Source: Otatea glauca
Taxonomy: Eukaryota > Streptophyta > Magnoliopsida > Poales > Poaceae
Length of the DNA stretch: 64,000 nucleotides
Direction: 5' to 3'
NCBI GenBank assembly: GCA_036346275.1
Contig: CM070727.1
Location: 6,005,760-6,069,759, forward strand
A model generated the notes under the pieces. That model did no database searches and was not told where the DNA came from. It worked only from the letters and a program-made list of their open reading frames with translations. A program made the translations under genes and the position numbers. Every line of letters begins with the position of its first letter. Position 1 is the stretch's first letter. Of this stretch, positions 47,601-59,760 are shown in pieces.

Positions 47601-49767
47601 TGTACCTTTATTGGGAAGGGATTATATGATTGTACCTTGTTACCGGAGGCAATTGTGAACTGTATGTTTGTATGAAAAGGAATAACATGTAGTACCTGCA
47701 GTTCTTTGAACATGGGAGCCCTGAGCAAAGGAGAGATCTTGCAAGTAAGCTTGTTGGCCATGTGTTACCTTTGAGCCTTCAGATGTATGGATGCCGAGTA
47801 ATTCAGAAGGTATTATTGACTTCTTTTTGGGAAGTGCAACTTTATTTTTGCATAATGATTTGGAATACAAGTACTGCTTCATGTCAACATTTTCCACGAC
47901 ACTTTGTAGCATGTGTTGTCTGTTTTTCTCTCCATTTGTTTGGAGAAAAATTTCTGGTGCTCTCACTGTTGGATTTAGTTTATTCTGATATTAGTTCATA
48001 CTGTTTTCACTTCCTGCTTCACTGTTAAAATTGCAGGCCCTTGAAGCAATTGAGATTGACCAGAAAATAGTTCTTGTTCATGAGCTTGATGGACATGTGA
48101 TGCGATGTGTTCGTGACCAAAATGGAAATCATGTTATACAGAAGTGCATTGAATGTGTCCCAATGGAGCATATTGGTTTTATAATTTTTTCTTTTCAGGA
48201 TCAGGTTGCCAACCTATCAACGCATCCATATGGTTGTCGTGTTATTCAGGTGAATTGGTATCGGTGTTTTTTTATACTAACTTCTTGCCATGTTCTTGTG
48301 TGTTGAACTTCTTCCTATTCTGCTTGGCAGAGAATCCTGGAGCATTGCAGCAACAATTCAGAAAGCCAGTGCATAATAGATGAAATCTTGGAATCCGTTT
48401 GCATTCTGGCACAAGATCAGTATGGAAACTATGTCACACAGGTGAAATTTCTTTGCATTCTGTAAGATCTTAGTGGCAGATTTGACTAAATCTTCATTGA
48501 TTAGTCATCGAGATCTTGTTAAGTGTTATGCTTTCAAGCTTGCAAAATATGTTACTATTAGAACCTCTGGTTGCTCTCCATCTGGCGAAGTGTTGTATTC
48601 ACCCACAATCAACAAAGACCATCTTGTTGGCTTCAACCTCTACCTTTCAGACATTGCATTGGCACAGGAGCCCAAACGAGAATGTACTAAATGATTCAAT
48701 GAAGGATGTGCTCTTGCTTGCAAACTTAGGTGTTTGATGCTTTTTTTAGTATCTTTGTATTCAGTAGTAGTGCTTTACACTTAAGTAAAGAGCTCTTTTC
48801 ATGCTAGCAAGTGTAACTTAAATAACTGACGCTGAATTTGGCAGTTGTTCAGTATCTACTTTCATTGTAACCATGGCTCTTTTGCAGCATGTTTTGGAGA
48901 GAGGAAAAGCTCATGAAAGGAGCCAAATTGTCAGTAAATTGGCCGGGCAGGTTGTGTCCATGAGCCAAAACAAATACGCATCTAATGTCATAGAGAAGTG
49001 TTTTCAACATGGGGATGTTGCAGAGCGGGATCTTTTGATCAAGGAGATTCTGGAGCAAACTGAGGGCAATAATTATTTGCTGGTATGTACGATGAATTCA
49101 ACCCTTATTTCTTCTTGGCTTTCCTCACTTTTTTGAGCGAAACAGCTAAAAGCTCTAGTTTGATCAAAACTTCACAAATGTCTAAACTTCAGGTAAAAGA
49201 GCAGGCAGACACCTTCCTAATAATAATTAATAGCAGTAGGAGTTTCCTTCTAAATCAAAACATAATACAGAAATTAGTCATTTTTAGGAAATCAGACGTG
49301 GTTCTCTTAAAATTCCGTGTGGCTGCTGTTTCTGATACTGCTTACTGTAGTATCAATGATTATGTTTCCATCGGTCTTGATTTTCTTAGGCTACACCTTT
49401 TCTCATTCAAGTATCCACTAATTAATTTACAAATTACCTACACTGTTCTTTAGGCGATGATGAAGGACCGATTTGCTAACTATGTGGTTCAAAAAATACT
49501 TGAAACATGCAATGAACAACAGAGGAACATTCTCCTCAGTCGTATGAAATGTCATTTGCAAGCATTGAGGAAGTTCACCTATGGCAAACATATCGTCGGC
49601 AGAGTTGAGCAGCTTTCTGGTGACGGTGCGTTCTCTTGTCAATTCCTATCAATCATACTGGCATTCTTGTATATTGAAGTTCCTCTCAGCTTGTTTCTAG
49701 CTGCAGTGTTTCAACTCAACTTCCTTTTATATTTGACATTTCAGGTACTGTGCAGCTGGAATCCTAG
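44639..49767 (+). CDS. Pumilio RNA-binding protein, 9 exons
   Basis: Exons are 44639-45276, 45860-47277, 47374-47515, 47702-47809, 48037-48249, 48331-48441, 48888-49082, 49454-49625 and 49745-49767, about 1,006 residues if one base is restored in exon 1. The N-terminal part (SLSGEELAFLSNGGSIYGSW) and the middle Ser/Pro/Gly-rich part are as in plant APUM5-type proteins. Eight PUF repeats form the C-terminus. Their RNA-contact triads are, in order, S-R-Q (GSRFIQ), N-Y-Q (GNYVIQ), C-R-Q (GCRVIQ), N-H-Q (GNHVIQ), C-R-Q (GCRVIQ), N-Y-Q (GNYVTQ), S-N-E (ASNVIE) and N-Y-Q (ANYVVQ). Under the known PUF code these predict binding to UGUANAUA. Known role: post-transcriptional repression of target mRNAs in the cytoplasm. 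In exon 1 the frame changes near 45080-45100, consistent with one missing base. Confidence 0.88.
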
Positions 49768-51538
49768 ATGAAACTCTAACCAAAGGATGCCGAATTCTTC
49801 ACAGGAAGGGTGCCGTCAGTGGAGAAGGCAAAACAAGAAAGAATCTGGGCTTTGCTGCGGTATCAGCTGCAGAAAGGGCTAACGAACTGTCACCAAAGAT
49901 CGTACAGATAGTCTAGTAGCCCGTATGTCAGTGTATTTATGCTAGGGCGTGCTTACATTATAGGATAATAATAATCGGCGGGTGCGCATAAGAAGTTTAG
50001 CGTGGTGGTGTGGTAGATAAGATAGTACATATTTGGACCTCCTTGGTGGAAATGTAATTGCTGCATCCAACTTTTCAGTGCGACTCTGTTCGGTCTTCGC
50101 GATGTTTTTTCCAGCGTTTATTTTGTCGTTGTTTTGGTGCCATCAGTCGCGAGAGGTCTGTTTCGTGAGTTGGTTCTCCGTGTGGCCAGTTGATGACACT
50201 TCTGCAGACTGCAGGTGGCGTACTCACCTCTCGCTTCTTGATCTTGCGACGTCTTTTGGACAGGAAACAAGTGTGAAGCGTTTTGCGGATCATACTGATT
50301 ACTGATTAGCCTCTACCACCAATGCTGCAGCTGCTTGCCTGCTACACGGCGTGCTATTCGCCATGCGTGTCCATCTGTCTCTCGGGTTCCCAGCCGGCGA
50401 GTTTGACAGTCGCCTTCCCCCACGGAGGCAGCCGGGCGGGGGATATGGCCGCCTGCAACGGGAGCAGCAGCGTCCTTTTGTGCAGCTTTCTGGACTTCCA
50501 GATGGCTACAGGGCGCGGCACCCAGTCAAATTGCACCGTAACTCTACAAGCACTTCAGAAGGAAGACGAGATCGGTGTGTAATGCGTTGCAGAATAACAA
50601 CTGGATTCGGGACATCCGTCATCACCTCAACCCAGAGCTAATATGGGAGTACGTTAGTCCATGGTCTAAGGTAAAGTCCGTACAGCTTAGCCCAGAACTT
50701 GACGGTAAAGTCCGTACAGCTTAGCCCGGAACTTGACGAGGTTCCCAACAACACAGCCGCCGATCCCACGCACAGGTGAAGACCGACGCGGCCACACCAA
50801 TGTCGCCAACCCCCCACCCCACCCCCTCCACGGTCGACGAGCAACACGTGCGGGGGGCGCCAATCGCCGCCGCGGCCGCGCGTGCAGGTACGAATCATAC
50901 GATTTGAGACAGCAGCATGCGCGCGCGGCACCCCGCCCGCCAGCTCAGTCTCTACGTGCCGAGCCACCCACGCACCATCCAACCACCGTTACGGTCCGCG
51001 GTGCGCGCACGGGCACGGCGCAGCGGTGCCGGTGCGGTTTGGTCGAGCCTACTGGCCGAAACCGCGCTCCGTGAGACAGTACGAGACGAGGGCAATGCCA
51101 TGGTCGCCCAGCCCAGTGCGGCCCGCCCGCGTCTTGTGCCCTCCACACGGCATCCGTGCGCCGACTCCAACAGAGTAGTGGACGTGGCAGTGGCACCAAA
51201 AGCTTTGGCGTCTGAGGATGCTTGATCTCGAACTGGGACACTGCTTGTGCAGTTGTGCCTCGGTCTTGCTTGCGTTGCTACTAGCCTACACCCTACAGGC
51301 TACAAGCTCTTCTGAAAACTAGCTCTTTTGACCACAAGTCCACAGCAAGGTGAGAATTAGGCGAAAGAAACAATGGACAAGAAGGATAATGACCTGTCTA
51401 GAGCCTTCGGAAGCGTGAGCATCGTCTGTCACCAAGAGCATGGAATCAGGCATTCCAAATTAGCGAGGAGCAACAAATGCTTCCACTCATAGGCCAAAAA
51501 AAAAACAGAGAGGTGGAACTGGGATTCGAAAACTGAAG
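49768..51538 (+). other. Pumilio 3' UTR and intergenic
   Basis: The Pumilio 3' UTR probably covers the first few hundred bases. A 34-bp unit is duplicated in tandem at 50670-50737. 50,700-51,230 is GC-rich with overlapping frames and no domain I recognise. Confidence 0.45.
50670..50737. repeat. 34-bp perfect-spacing tandem duplication
   Basis: Units 50670-50703 and 50704-50737 start with GGTAAAGTCCGTACAGC and differ at one base (CCCAGAAC versus CCCGGAAC). Confidence 0.9.
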
Positions 51539-51547
51539 GAGGATCAG

Positions 51548-53920
51548 CAAGGTTTGAAATTTTGGTTTCGGAATAAATTTCGTCCCTGACCGGATCGCGA
51601 GATTTCGAGATTTCGGAAAAATTTTAGACGAAATTTGAATTTGAAAATTCAAATCCGGTCCATATGGTAACGAAAAATCCCGAAATTCGGCGAAAAAACC
51701 CGAAATTTCGGGCGAAATACCCAAAATTTTGGGTTTTTGCAACAGGAAAAAATTGGGTCAAACGATGTCGAAAAATTTTGAATTTTTTTTTGGAAAGTCC
51801 TGACATATTGATGATATTTTCATAAAAATTTAGATTATTCTGAAGTCTGTGGAATTTTTAAAAATTCAAACATTGCTACTGTCCTGATAAAACGCTAACC
51901 GGCAATTTTGAACCAAATGCAAAATGGTTCAAACCACGTTATAAACATTTGAAATTTTTTTTTGCATGGTTATGATGTATCTCTAATGCTCTCATAAAAT
52001 TTTCAGATGATGATTGACGAATACTTACAACAGGGGTACCCCAACGGCCCAAGGTGACCAGCCGGCGGCCTCAAACACAGCTCAAGCCCAACAGGCCGCT
52101 TCCAGCCCACTACCGACCAAGCACTGCAAGGCCACACGGACTTCCTTCCCGACCGACCGAGGGAATGTCTCCGACCGAGCTAAGCTCCCGACCTCCTCGT
52201 GAGACGGCCCCGGCTCCGACCAAGCGAGGCTCCGACCCGCAGCGGTCGGAATCCCCGACTCGATCGTGCAAGACCACCCCGCCAAGGGCAGCGTGTCGAA
52301 GCCTCTACCGGACAACCGCCACGCACCCACGAACGGGGTCAATCAAAGTGACTATACAAGGGTAGGTGGTTCCTTCCCGAGGGTTAAATGATCGCCAAGT
52401 CATGCTCCCGATCCCATCGGCGGTCGCATCTGAAGACGAAGACACGCCTCTCCCGAGGCAACACTCACGCCAGCGACAACGTCAACACCCGTAAGGTTCG
52501 CAGAGGCGTGTACGCCGCTTCCGGGAAATACCTAACCGCCCTGACCGACTAAGCTACCGACCCAGCATGGGTAAGACTGAGCGATGATCAGTCAGCAGAA
52601 CGAAGGACCGAAGCTCCTAGGGTAGGTCGTCTCGTCCTCTCCCAATTCTCGATGTAACCCGCCTTCCTTTCAGATAAAGGAGGCGGGAACTCCCTTAGAA
52701 AGAGGAGAGAGCGCCATCAAACCCATCTCGCTAAGTCATTGGCACTCTCGCTTGTAAACTTTGTGCAGTCATCTGTACTGAAGAGAATACAACACCACCA
52801 CACGAACTGGAGTAGGGATCTTCGGCCCGAACCAGTATACATCTTGGACTTCTGAGTCTAACCATTCAGGGAGTGGAACGCGCGACCCCTTAGACTTACA
52901 AATTTACTTGCCGGTGCTCGAAACGCCGACAATGATCAAACTGTATGAATTTTTAAAAATTCAAACAGTACTACTGCCCTATTAAAAGGCTTACCGGCAA
53001 ACTTGAACAAAATGAAAAATTATCTAAACCACGTTAAAAACTTTTGAAAATTTTTGTGGATGGTTCTGATGTAACATAAATGTTATTTAAAATTTTTAGA
53101 TGATGATCATTCTCAAATAATGTTTAAAAATTCAGACAGTGCTACATCCTGATAAAAGTCCGATGATCAATACATAGATTTGCTTTAGCAATAAAAAACG
53201 TTTAAATTTTTTAAAAATTTTACAGAATGGTGATAAGGAAGTGCTTAATATCTCATAAATTATTTGAATCATGATCACACTCCAATGAATTTATAAAATT
53301 CTTACCAGGCACAGTACCATTTATGTTCTTTTCTTTTTGATTTTTGAAATATAATATAACAAACGAAATTCAATGCTTACATAGATTTGATTGATCAAAC
53401 AAAAAAAGTTGATTTTTTTAAAAAAATTGATATAATGTTACTGATGAAATTATTAATCTCACAAAAATTTTAGATCATAATCACACTCAAGAAAATTTAT
53501 AAAATTCTGACAATGTAACTGTCCCAATTATGTTCATTCTATTTTTGATTTTTTAAAGATAGCAAATTAAGTTAAATTATTTTGAAATTTTTTTGTGTGA
53601 TCCTAAACTACTAAATATAGTACCATAAAATTTTTACCTCATTATCAAGCTTGTACAATTTTATAAAAATCTGAGAGTGTTTCTGCCAAAATTTTAAAAT
53701 ATCTAAAAATTCGGTTTTTCAACAAATTTTCATAGGAGATGACTTTCCTAAGGGTTATTGTACCAAATCCGGCAAAAAAAAACGCGAAATTTGGCAAAAT
53801 TTCGGCGAGAAAAACCAAAATTTTGGGTTACTGTAGCAATTTCGAATTTTTTTAAAAAAGATTTCCCGACCGGTACTTTATATTTTAGGGTGGTCCGAAA
53901 TTCGGCAAGATTTGGAACCT
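51548..53920. mobile_element. 2.4-kb element with 9-bp duplication
   Basis: Flanked by perfect 9-bp repeats GAGGATCAG (51539-51547 and 53921-53929). Ends read CAAGGTTTGAAATTTTGG and, in reverse complement, AGGTTCCAAATCTTGCCG. Near both ends the sequence is rich in CGAAATT(T/C)GG. The AT-rich interior contains diverged ~175-bp repeats (51829-52014 and 52932-53110). A solo LTR (52015-52931) lies inside it. No transposase. The 9-bp duplication suggests a Mutator-type element. Confidence 0.72.
52015..52931 (+). mobile_element. Solo LTR, 917 bp, 5-bp duplication
   Basis: It starts TGACGAATACTTACAAC and ends GAAACGCCGACA. The flanks are the perfect 5-bp repeat ATGAT (52010-52014 and 52932-52936). 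The 3' part has features usual in grass gypsy-type LTRs (AGGAGGCGGGAACTCCC, CTTGTAAACTTTGTGCAGTC, GAATACAACACCACCACACG). No internal region remains, so it arose by LTR-LTR recombination. Confidence 0.88.
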
Positions 53921-53986
53921 GAGGATCAGAAACCCCACCCACACAAGAACATTATTCTACGGCAATGCATCGCATCGTTCAATAAC

Positions 53987-55963
53987 TCAATTGTTAAGCA
54001 CGGGGCTTGTCCTTGTCAGCCAAAAGAATGTCCTTCCATGCCTCGTAGAGCATTCGGGCAGCTCGCACCCCATCACTTCTGACAAGGCCGCGATCATGTG
54101 GGGCGGGCACTTCCCTTGCAGGGCACCGACCATGAGCCGCTTCCTTGCCAACTCCAGCGGGAAGCTGATTGTACTTGCGGTAAGACCTACAGATCCAACA
54201 GCGAAATGTAAACAATGCTAGCTTCTAGCTGTTTACTCAAATTGCAAGTTACTACTGAGCAACAACTGGAATGCCCCCAATTTTCCTAATTCGTCAAAGG
54301 TTTTAAGATACTGTTGACTGAAGGTTGTGAAATGAAGCTAGATGTAGGTGATGCTGAATCCTTTACCTGACAGAGCTCCAATAACTAATAACTCAGGGCG
54401 GCTCAAAGATGTCTTCTTATGTAGGCGGCAGTAAGAAGTTTTGATCGTTTCGTACATAAAATAGTAGCATGTGCTATAAGGAAGCATGCCAATTAGTGTC
54501 GGACAGAGGCCAGAATAAAGACCACCAATACCGTCGGTTCGGTATATCTTGCTGAAGGCAATGCTCATCCTAGGATAAGCCTCTCGATTGATAGTCAAGC
54601 GATCCTGTCACAGAACATAAAGAATATGACATAAAAGTAGTATGATTCAAACAACTGAACATATGGATGGAGAAATAGTTTTAGCTGCCATACAAAGGAA
54701 TCAGATCAGCAATTACCTTAACAACTTCAAGAGGATGGCACATCAATGTGCTAGCTATTCCAGCAGCTGCACCAGCAACAGCAATCGGAGATAGGAAGTG
54801 GAGTGGCAGCTCGATTTTCAGATTAACAAGCTGTATCTTTGGGCATCCATCCTCTTTCCATTTCTCTTGTGCTGATTTCATGCTCCTTTTGACAAACTCG
54901 AATGTTCCGAGCTCAATTGCTTGAGTTGGAATAATGCGGAGCATGTTGATTGTATTACCTGCCCAAAGCCCCTGCCACCCACTTTGTTCGATGATCTCCA
55001 CAAAACTACCACTGATATGCCTAGATCCTACTTCTACAACCATTCTTGTCCTGAAATTAATAACATGCCACGATATTAAGTGACCATTCCTTTGTTTTAA
55101 TAAAGAGACACATTATAGAAATTAATTGTAAGATATAGGAACAAATTAACCTTCAACATGCAATGAATACAGGCCTCAAGAGCACAGTGCAAATACATTT
55201 TCATAAATCTAAGTATTGTATGGATATAAAGCCTACAATCTCCATTGCTCTCAGAAAGGCATAAGATCCAACCAAAAATACTAGATTTCTAGCATTGATA
55301 GATTAATTCTGCTATGCACTAAACAGATTGATATGTTTATACATCAAAATTAGTGTCAATGGTCAAAACTTGGTAAAACGTTGGAATAATAAAATGAGAA
55401 ATTGCATGGGTCAAATTGGAATTGTTTTCCTAACAGACGCCTTAAAATTGGTAAAATGTTTTATAGCATGTCACTAAGGTCGTGTTTTGGAGAAACCTGT
55501 TTGTGAAGGTTGTTGCATGTAATTTTTTTTATATATTTAGAACTTAGTTTTCTGACAAATTTCTGAAACTAGGTTATTGAAGCAATTAATGCTCAAATTC
55601 TTTAATGAAAAACTCAAAAACAAAAGAAAAGGCACAGTATCGTGCTAACTGCTAAGGCCAGTTAGCTGGAGCATTTGCTTTTGACAGCAGATCTGATCTC
55701 TGAAGTGCATGCATCAGCTCCAGATCAGAAAGCAAAGGAAACCAAGCTTATAGTGTCAAGGCTGAGCATGTTAGGTGTAAAATTTACTCAGAACTTCATA
55801 AGGAGTAAACAAATGAATCCGCCTGAGTAAAGTGACAAGAAAAATATTGGGACCAAAGTCAGTGCATACCTGATAGTCTCAAGGGGGCAAGCACGGCTTT
55901 AGCCATAGCACCAGCTAACGCCCCACTGGCAAATTCTCTAACCTCCCTACTCCTAAAAAATGA
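53987..55963 (-). pseudogene. BTL1-like mitochondrial carrier, damaged
   Basis: Exons visible on minus are 55870-55963, 54717-55050, 54367-54604 and 53987-54186. They encode solute-carrier (SLC25-type) repeats: FASGALAGAMAKAVLAPL, GLWAGNTINMLRIIPTQAIE, ASTLMCHPLEVVKDRLTI, IGGLYSGLCPTLIGMLPYST and TASTISFPLELARKRLMVGA. Known relatives: plant BTL1-type probable adenine nucleotide transporters of the inner mitochondrial membrane. Two breaks are seen. At 55882-55886 a C run seems one base short, so the conserved PLET motif is read out of frame into the next exon. In the last exon the frame leaves the family sequence after AALSEV, while the family tail YEAWKDILLADKD continues in another frame and ~20 residues before it are missing. 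The N-terminal exon is absent, and a copia element lies just upstream. Confidence 0.78.
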
Positions 55964-56148
55964 CTGCAGTTGATTGAAAAAAAAGGAACGCCTCAAAACA
56001 ATCACTTACAAATCCATTACCAGCTTCATAAAAGTTAAAAGGCACACGGCATTTATAAGAACATAATGAATGAAAAAACTTCTTTTCTGGGGGGAAGCCT
56101 CCCTCCAAGTGCTTTGGCGTAGTAATGTAGTATGGTTGCAGATGAAAT
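55964..56148. other. Carrier intron remnant
   Basis: Non-coding sequence between the first visible carrier exon and the copia LTR. Confidence 0.5.
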
Positions 56149-56339
56149 TGTTATGAATAGCACTTGTATTCATTATGAGGCCAATAGGCCAGAATATATA
56201 CATATACATGATGGTACAAAGGAAAGCCTATATAAGGCAATATTTATACAAGGCAATACAGGATACTAGCAATATCTATACAAGGCAATCTAAGATACTA
56301 GCAATCTCTATAAAAGGCAATATAGGATACTGTCTAATA
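56149..56339 (-). repeat. 3' LTR of the truncated copia element
   Basis: On plus it starts TGTTATGAATAGC and ends GTCTAATA, so the terminal TG of the element strand has become TA. Confidence 0.65.
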
Positions 56340-56810
56340 CCCACCCCTTCAAACTCACAGTGGATCAACAACACTGAGTTTGGATAAATAAAAGTTATGT
56401 TGAGCTCTAGTTTGTGCCTTCGTGAAGAAGTCTGCCAACTGAAACTCTAAAGGCACATACTAAAGAGCCACAACCGAATCATGTACCTGTGACCGCATGT
56501 AGAAAGCATCAACACCGATATGCTTAGTGAGCTCATGCTTCACCGGGTCTCAAGTAATGCTAATAGCACCTATACTATCAGATAAAAGATGAGTCGTTGT
56601 AGAAACATAAACACCAAAATCGTCAAGTAACCACCATAGCTAAGTAACCTCTGTTGTCAAAAGAGCTATAGCGCGCAACTCACCCTCAGCACTCGAACGA
56701 GAAATTGCTGTTTGCTTCTTGATCTTCCAAGCAATGAGAGTACCACCAAGAAAAACACTATAAGCAGAAAGAGACTGACGATTAGAGTGATCACTAGCCT
56801 AGGTAGTATC

Positions 56811-57195
56811 AGAGTATGCCTGCAGCTGTAAGGAGCTGAAGCGTGGAAAGAAAAGACGGCGATAGTTCAACAAAGATACTGCAAAACACGAAGAAGATGA
56901 CTATAGTAGAGCTGAGTGGGAGCAGAAACGAACTAACTCAAGATATGTACTAGATACAAAATGTTAGGGTGAGTGATACCAAGGTAAACAAGATTCCCAA
57001 CAAGAGTATGCCTGCAACTGTAAGGAGCTGGAGCGTGGAAAGAAAAGACGACGATAGTTCAACAAAGATACCGCAGAACATGAAGAAGATGACTATAGTG
57101 GAGCTGAGTGGGAGCAGAAACGAACTGACTCAAGATATGTACTGGATACAAAATATTAGGATGAGTGATAACAAGATAAACAAGACTCACAACAA
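56811..57195. repeat. 192-bp tandem duplication in copia body
   Basis: AGAGTATGCCTGCA starts at 56811 and again at 57003. The two units stay colinear for about 190 bp (GTGGAAAGAAAAGACG, GAAGAAGATGACTATAGT, GAGTGGGAGCAGAAACGAAC) with about 5-8% differences. Confidence 0.85.
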
Positions 57196-58415
57196 GATAG
57201 CGATAGCGAGTAGGATCCTCAAATGGTTCATCATCAGTAGATTGAAGGTGAACATTGAGCTCTATGGGAGTCTCGACTGTGTGCGCTGATCAGTGAGAAA
57301 AGCACAATTAAAAAGATCCTGAATATACTTCTCTTGAGATAAGAAGAAGCCCTCAGGTGTAGACATGAGAAACTGCTCGCTGAAACGTGACTTCACAAAG
57401 GCAATATACTGAGAATCATCTCCAATGATGATCATGTCATCAACATATAGAAGAAAAGTCCGACCACGAGGCGAAGTATGAACAAAGAGCGCGGGATCAT
57501 GAGCACTAGCAGAAAAACCAGCCGCAATGACCACAGAAGAAAACCAATCAAACCAGGTACGAGGGGCTTACTTAAGTCCATAAAGATAACAGCGAAGCCA
57601 ACGGACCATACCCTCAGGAACAGAATACCCCGATTGTGGTTGCATATAAACCTCCTCACGTAGTTCACCATTAAGAAAGGCATTCTTGACATCAAGCTGA
57701 GAGATGGACCGCTCACGAACAGAGGACACAGCAAGAAGAGTGCGAATAGTGGTCGTATGGGCCACAGGAGCAAAAGACTCATCATAATCACAGCCATGCT
57801 CCTGCTGGAAATCACGTGCCACGAGACAAGCCTTGTAGCGCTCAAGAGAACTATCAATACAAGCCTTAACCTTATAGACCCACTTGCATGTAATGGGACG
57901 GACACGTGGAGGAAGGGGCACAAAATCCCATGTACCAGTGCGCACAAGGGCAGCAAGCTCTTCCGCCATCGCATGCTGCAATTCCTAATGAATGACAGCA
58001 TCACGATAAGAAATCGGCTCGACAAGAGGTACTCCAGCAAAGCTAAGGCGCTCAGGAAGCCAAATAGACTGGCGATCATGAAGAGCATAGCGAGGAGGAG
58101 GTATTGAACAAGGTGACTCGGCAGGAGAAGATGGCACGTCAGAGGAATCCTCAACTCGTGGACAAGGAGTGTAGTATAGAGGATAAGAAACAATGTCAGG
58201 AGAAACCTCTGTAGAAGGCACTGGTGGCGAAGACGCCAGAGGAGGAGCCGGTGATGAAGGAGACGCCAACCGTGAAAAGGGAAAAATGACAACTAGAGTA
58301 TCAGAAAAAATCATGAAAGAAAGCGGCTCGACAAGATGCTGGAGTGGAAGAAGGACGAGGATAGAAGGGACAAGACTTATCAAAAGTAACATCTCGAGAG
58401 ATGCATCCGTCAGTT

Positions 58416-59230
58416 AATAGGATTCCAACAACGATATGCCTTTTCTAAGTTAACTAAGCATATAAAACTAGTTGAGTTAATCAAGTATTAAAATAAAGCT
58501 AAAGTTCTAGGTGGTAGTGACTGATGAAGCTTCCATTTGACTTTTAGAGTTTGTTCGTTCTTTCCTCTTCCAAGTTCTCATTCTTCACAAACTAACATGG
58601 ATGCAATGGGTGTATAAAAAGGGGTAAATTTCTCGGCTGTTGGATTTTGAATATCATTTCCACTTCTAGCCTACGTCAGACCTATACATCGCTATTGAAA
58701 GTCGGATCTGATCTTTCCCAGACCAAATATAGTAGCAACCTAAGGTAAGAAAATACTTGGGCATACAACAGGGCACGTGCACATTGATTGTGTACATCAA
58801 TATGGTCCTAACAGTAGTAAAACCTCGTCTGTATCTTTTATATATCAACAGAAAATCGGCAAACGGGGCTCACAGATGAAGAAGAAAAAAAAGCTAGAAA
58901 CGGTTTTTTTAATGTAACTAGAGATGAATGTAAGCATAAAGAGGGGGGAAAACTTGTGACAAGATTAAGACTAAACACGTTTCCTCGACAGTAAATTAAG
59001 CAAACTATGCAACGAAGCAGCAACTGAAATGAACAGCGAAGCAACTTCACTACAGGAAACTACTTGCGGCAGGACGGCAAAAATCTCACAAACCAAATAC
59101 AGTTCATATCTTCTGCAGCGAACAGCTAGCCCGTGTGACGAAACGTAGAAATTCCGACCGATATTTCGAATCATTGCATCAACAATCCTAAACCGAAGCA
59201 AACGAACGCATCCAATGTGCTGGTGGGTGT
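58416..59230. other. Intergenic, no recognised gene
   Basis: Short frames only (for example 58971-59258 minus). The missing first exon of the carrier gene was not found here. Confidence 0.45.
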
Positions 59231-59395
59231 TGATGGAAATAATTCTTGCGTGCTTCAATTAGCTGATATGCTTTCCTTAAGTTGATTAGCCAAGTTTAGT
59301 AATTTATCTTTGTTTGGCAAATAACCCTTAGTTTTAGCAAGTAGTCTAAAAATAGGCGTGTGATTAGGTCAGACTGATTGAGAGACTTTGATTTG
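59231..59395 (+). repeat. 5' LTR, first half (up to inversion)
   Basis: It matches the 3' LTR start at 63947. From 59341 onward it is also present in reverse complement at 62651-62704. Confidence 0.8.
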
Positions 59396-59760
59396 ACGTC
59401 CATGTGGTGCACCTCCCACCCTTCATGCGCTGCGAGAGCGATGAGGAGGCGCACCGAATCCAGCCTGGCCACCGGCGCGAAGACTTCGTCGTAGTCGATG
59501 TCGTGCCGCTGCGCGTAGCCTTTCACCACAAGGCGCGCCTTATGCTTGGCCACTGCACCGTGTTCGTCGCGCTTGACCTTGAACACCCATTTGACTCCGA
59601 TCGGCTTGTGTCCAGGTGGGAGGTCGGCGAGGTACCAAATACCGTTCTCCTCGATGGCTTTCATTTCCTCCATCATAGCCTTCCTCCAACTCGGGCTGCG
59701 TTCTGCTTCAGCAAACGACGTCGGCTCGTCGTAGCTCACCACGTGTAGCTCGTCAGTCAC
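59296..59760 (-). pseudogene. Copia reverse transcriptase, N-terminal half
   Basis: The frame carries the copia entry to reverse transcriptase (EMKAIEENGIWYLADLPPGH, VKWVFKVKRDEHGAVAKHKA, DYDEVFAPVARLDSVRLLIA) and reaches HHMDVKS. It then leaves the family because it crosses the inversion point at 59390-59395 and runs into LTR sequence. Confidence 0.85.

Larger units (their letters stand above)
56149..58415 (-). mobile_element. 5'-truncated Ty1/copia element
   Basis: The 3' LTR is 56149-56339 (191 bp, with internal GGCAAT...GATACTAGCAAT repeats) next to a GAAGGGGTGGG purine tract on the minus strand. Moving right, the RNase H end, reverse transcriptase (57262-57534 with LLYVDDMIIIGDD, 57568-57981 with CKWVYKVKACIDSSLERYKA) and an integrase C-terminal stretch (ISRDVTFDKSCPFY) follow. 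It stops near 58415; gag, protease, integrase core and 5' LTR are missing. Frames are broken in several places. A 192-bp tandem duplication lies at 56811-57195. Confidence 0.82.

Noticed and set aside
49085..49453. 122-codon open frame between Pumilio exons
   Set aside because: It is intronic: exon 7 ends at a GTATGTAC donor and exon 8 follows a TTCTTTAG acceptor, with PUF repeats continuous across the splice.
57432..58292. 286-codon minus open frame, very rich in Leu and Ser
   Set aside because: It is the wrong-frame shadow of the copia reverse transcriptase read at 57568-57981; the hydrophobic look comes from frame shift.
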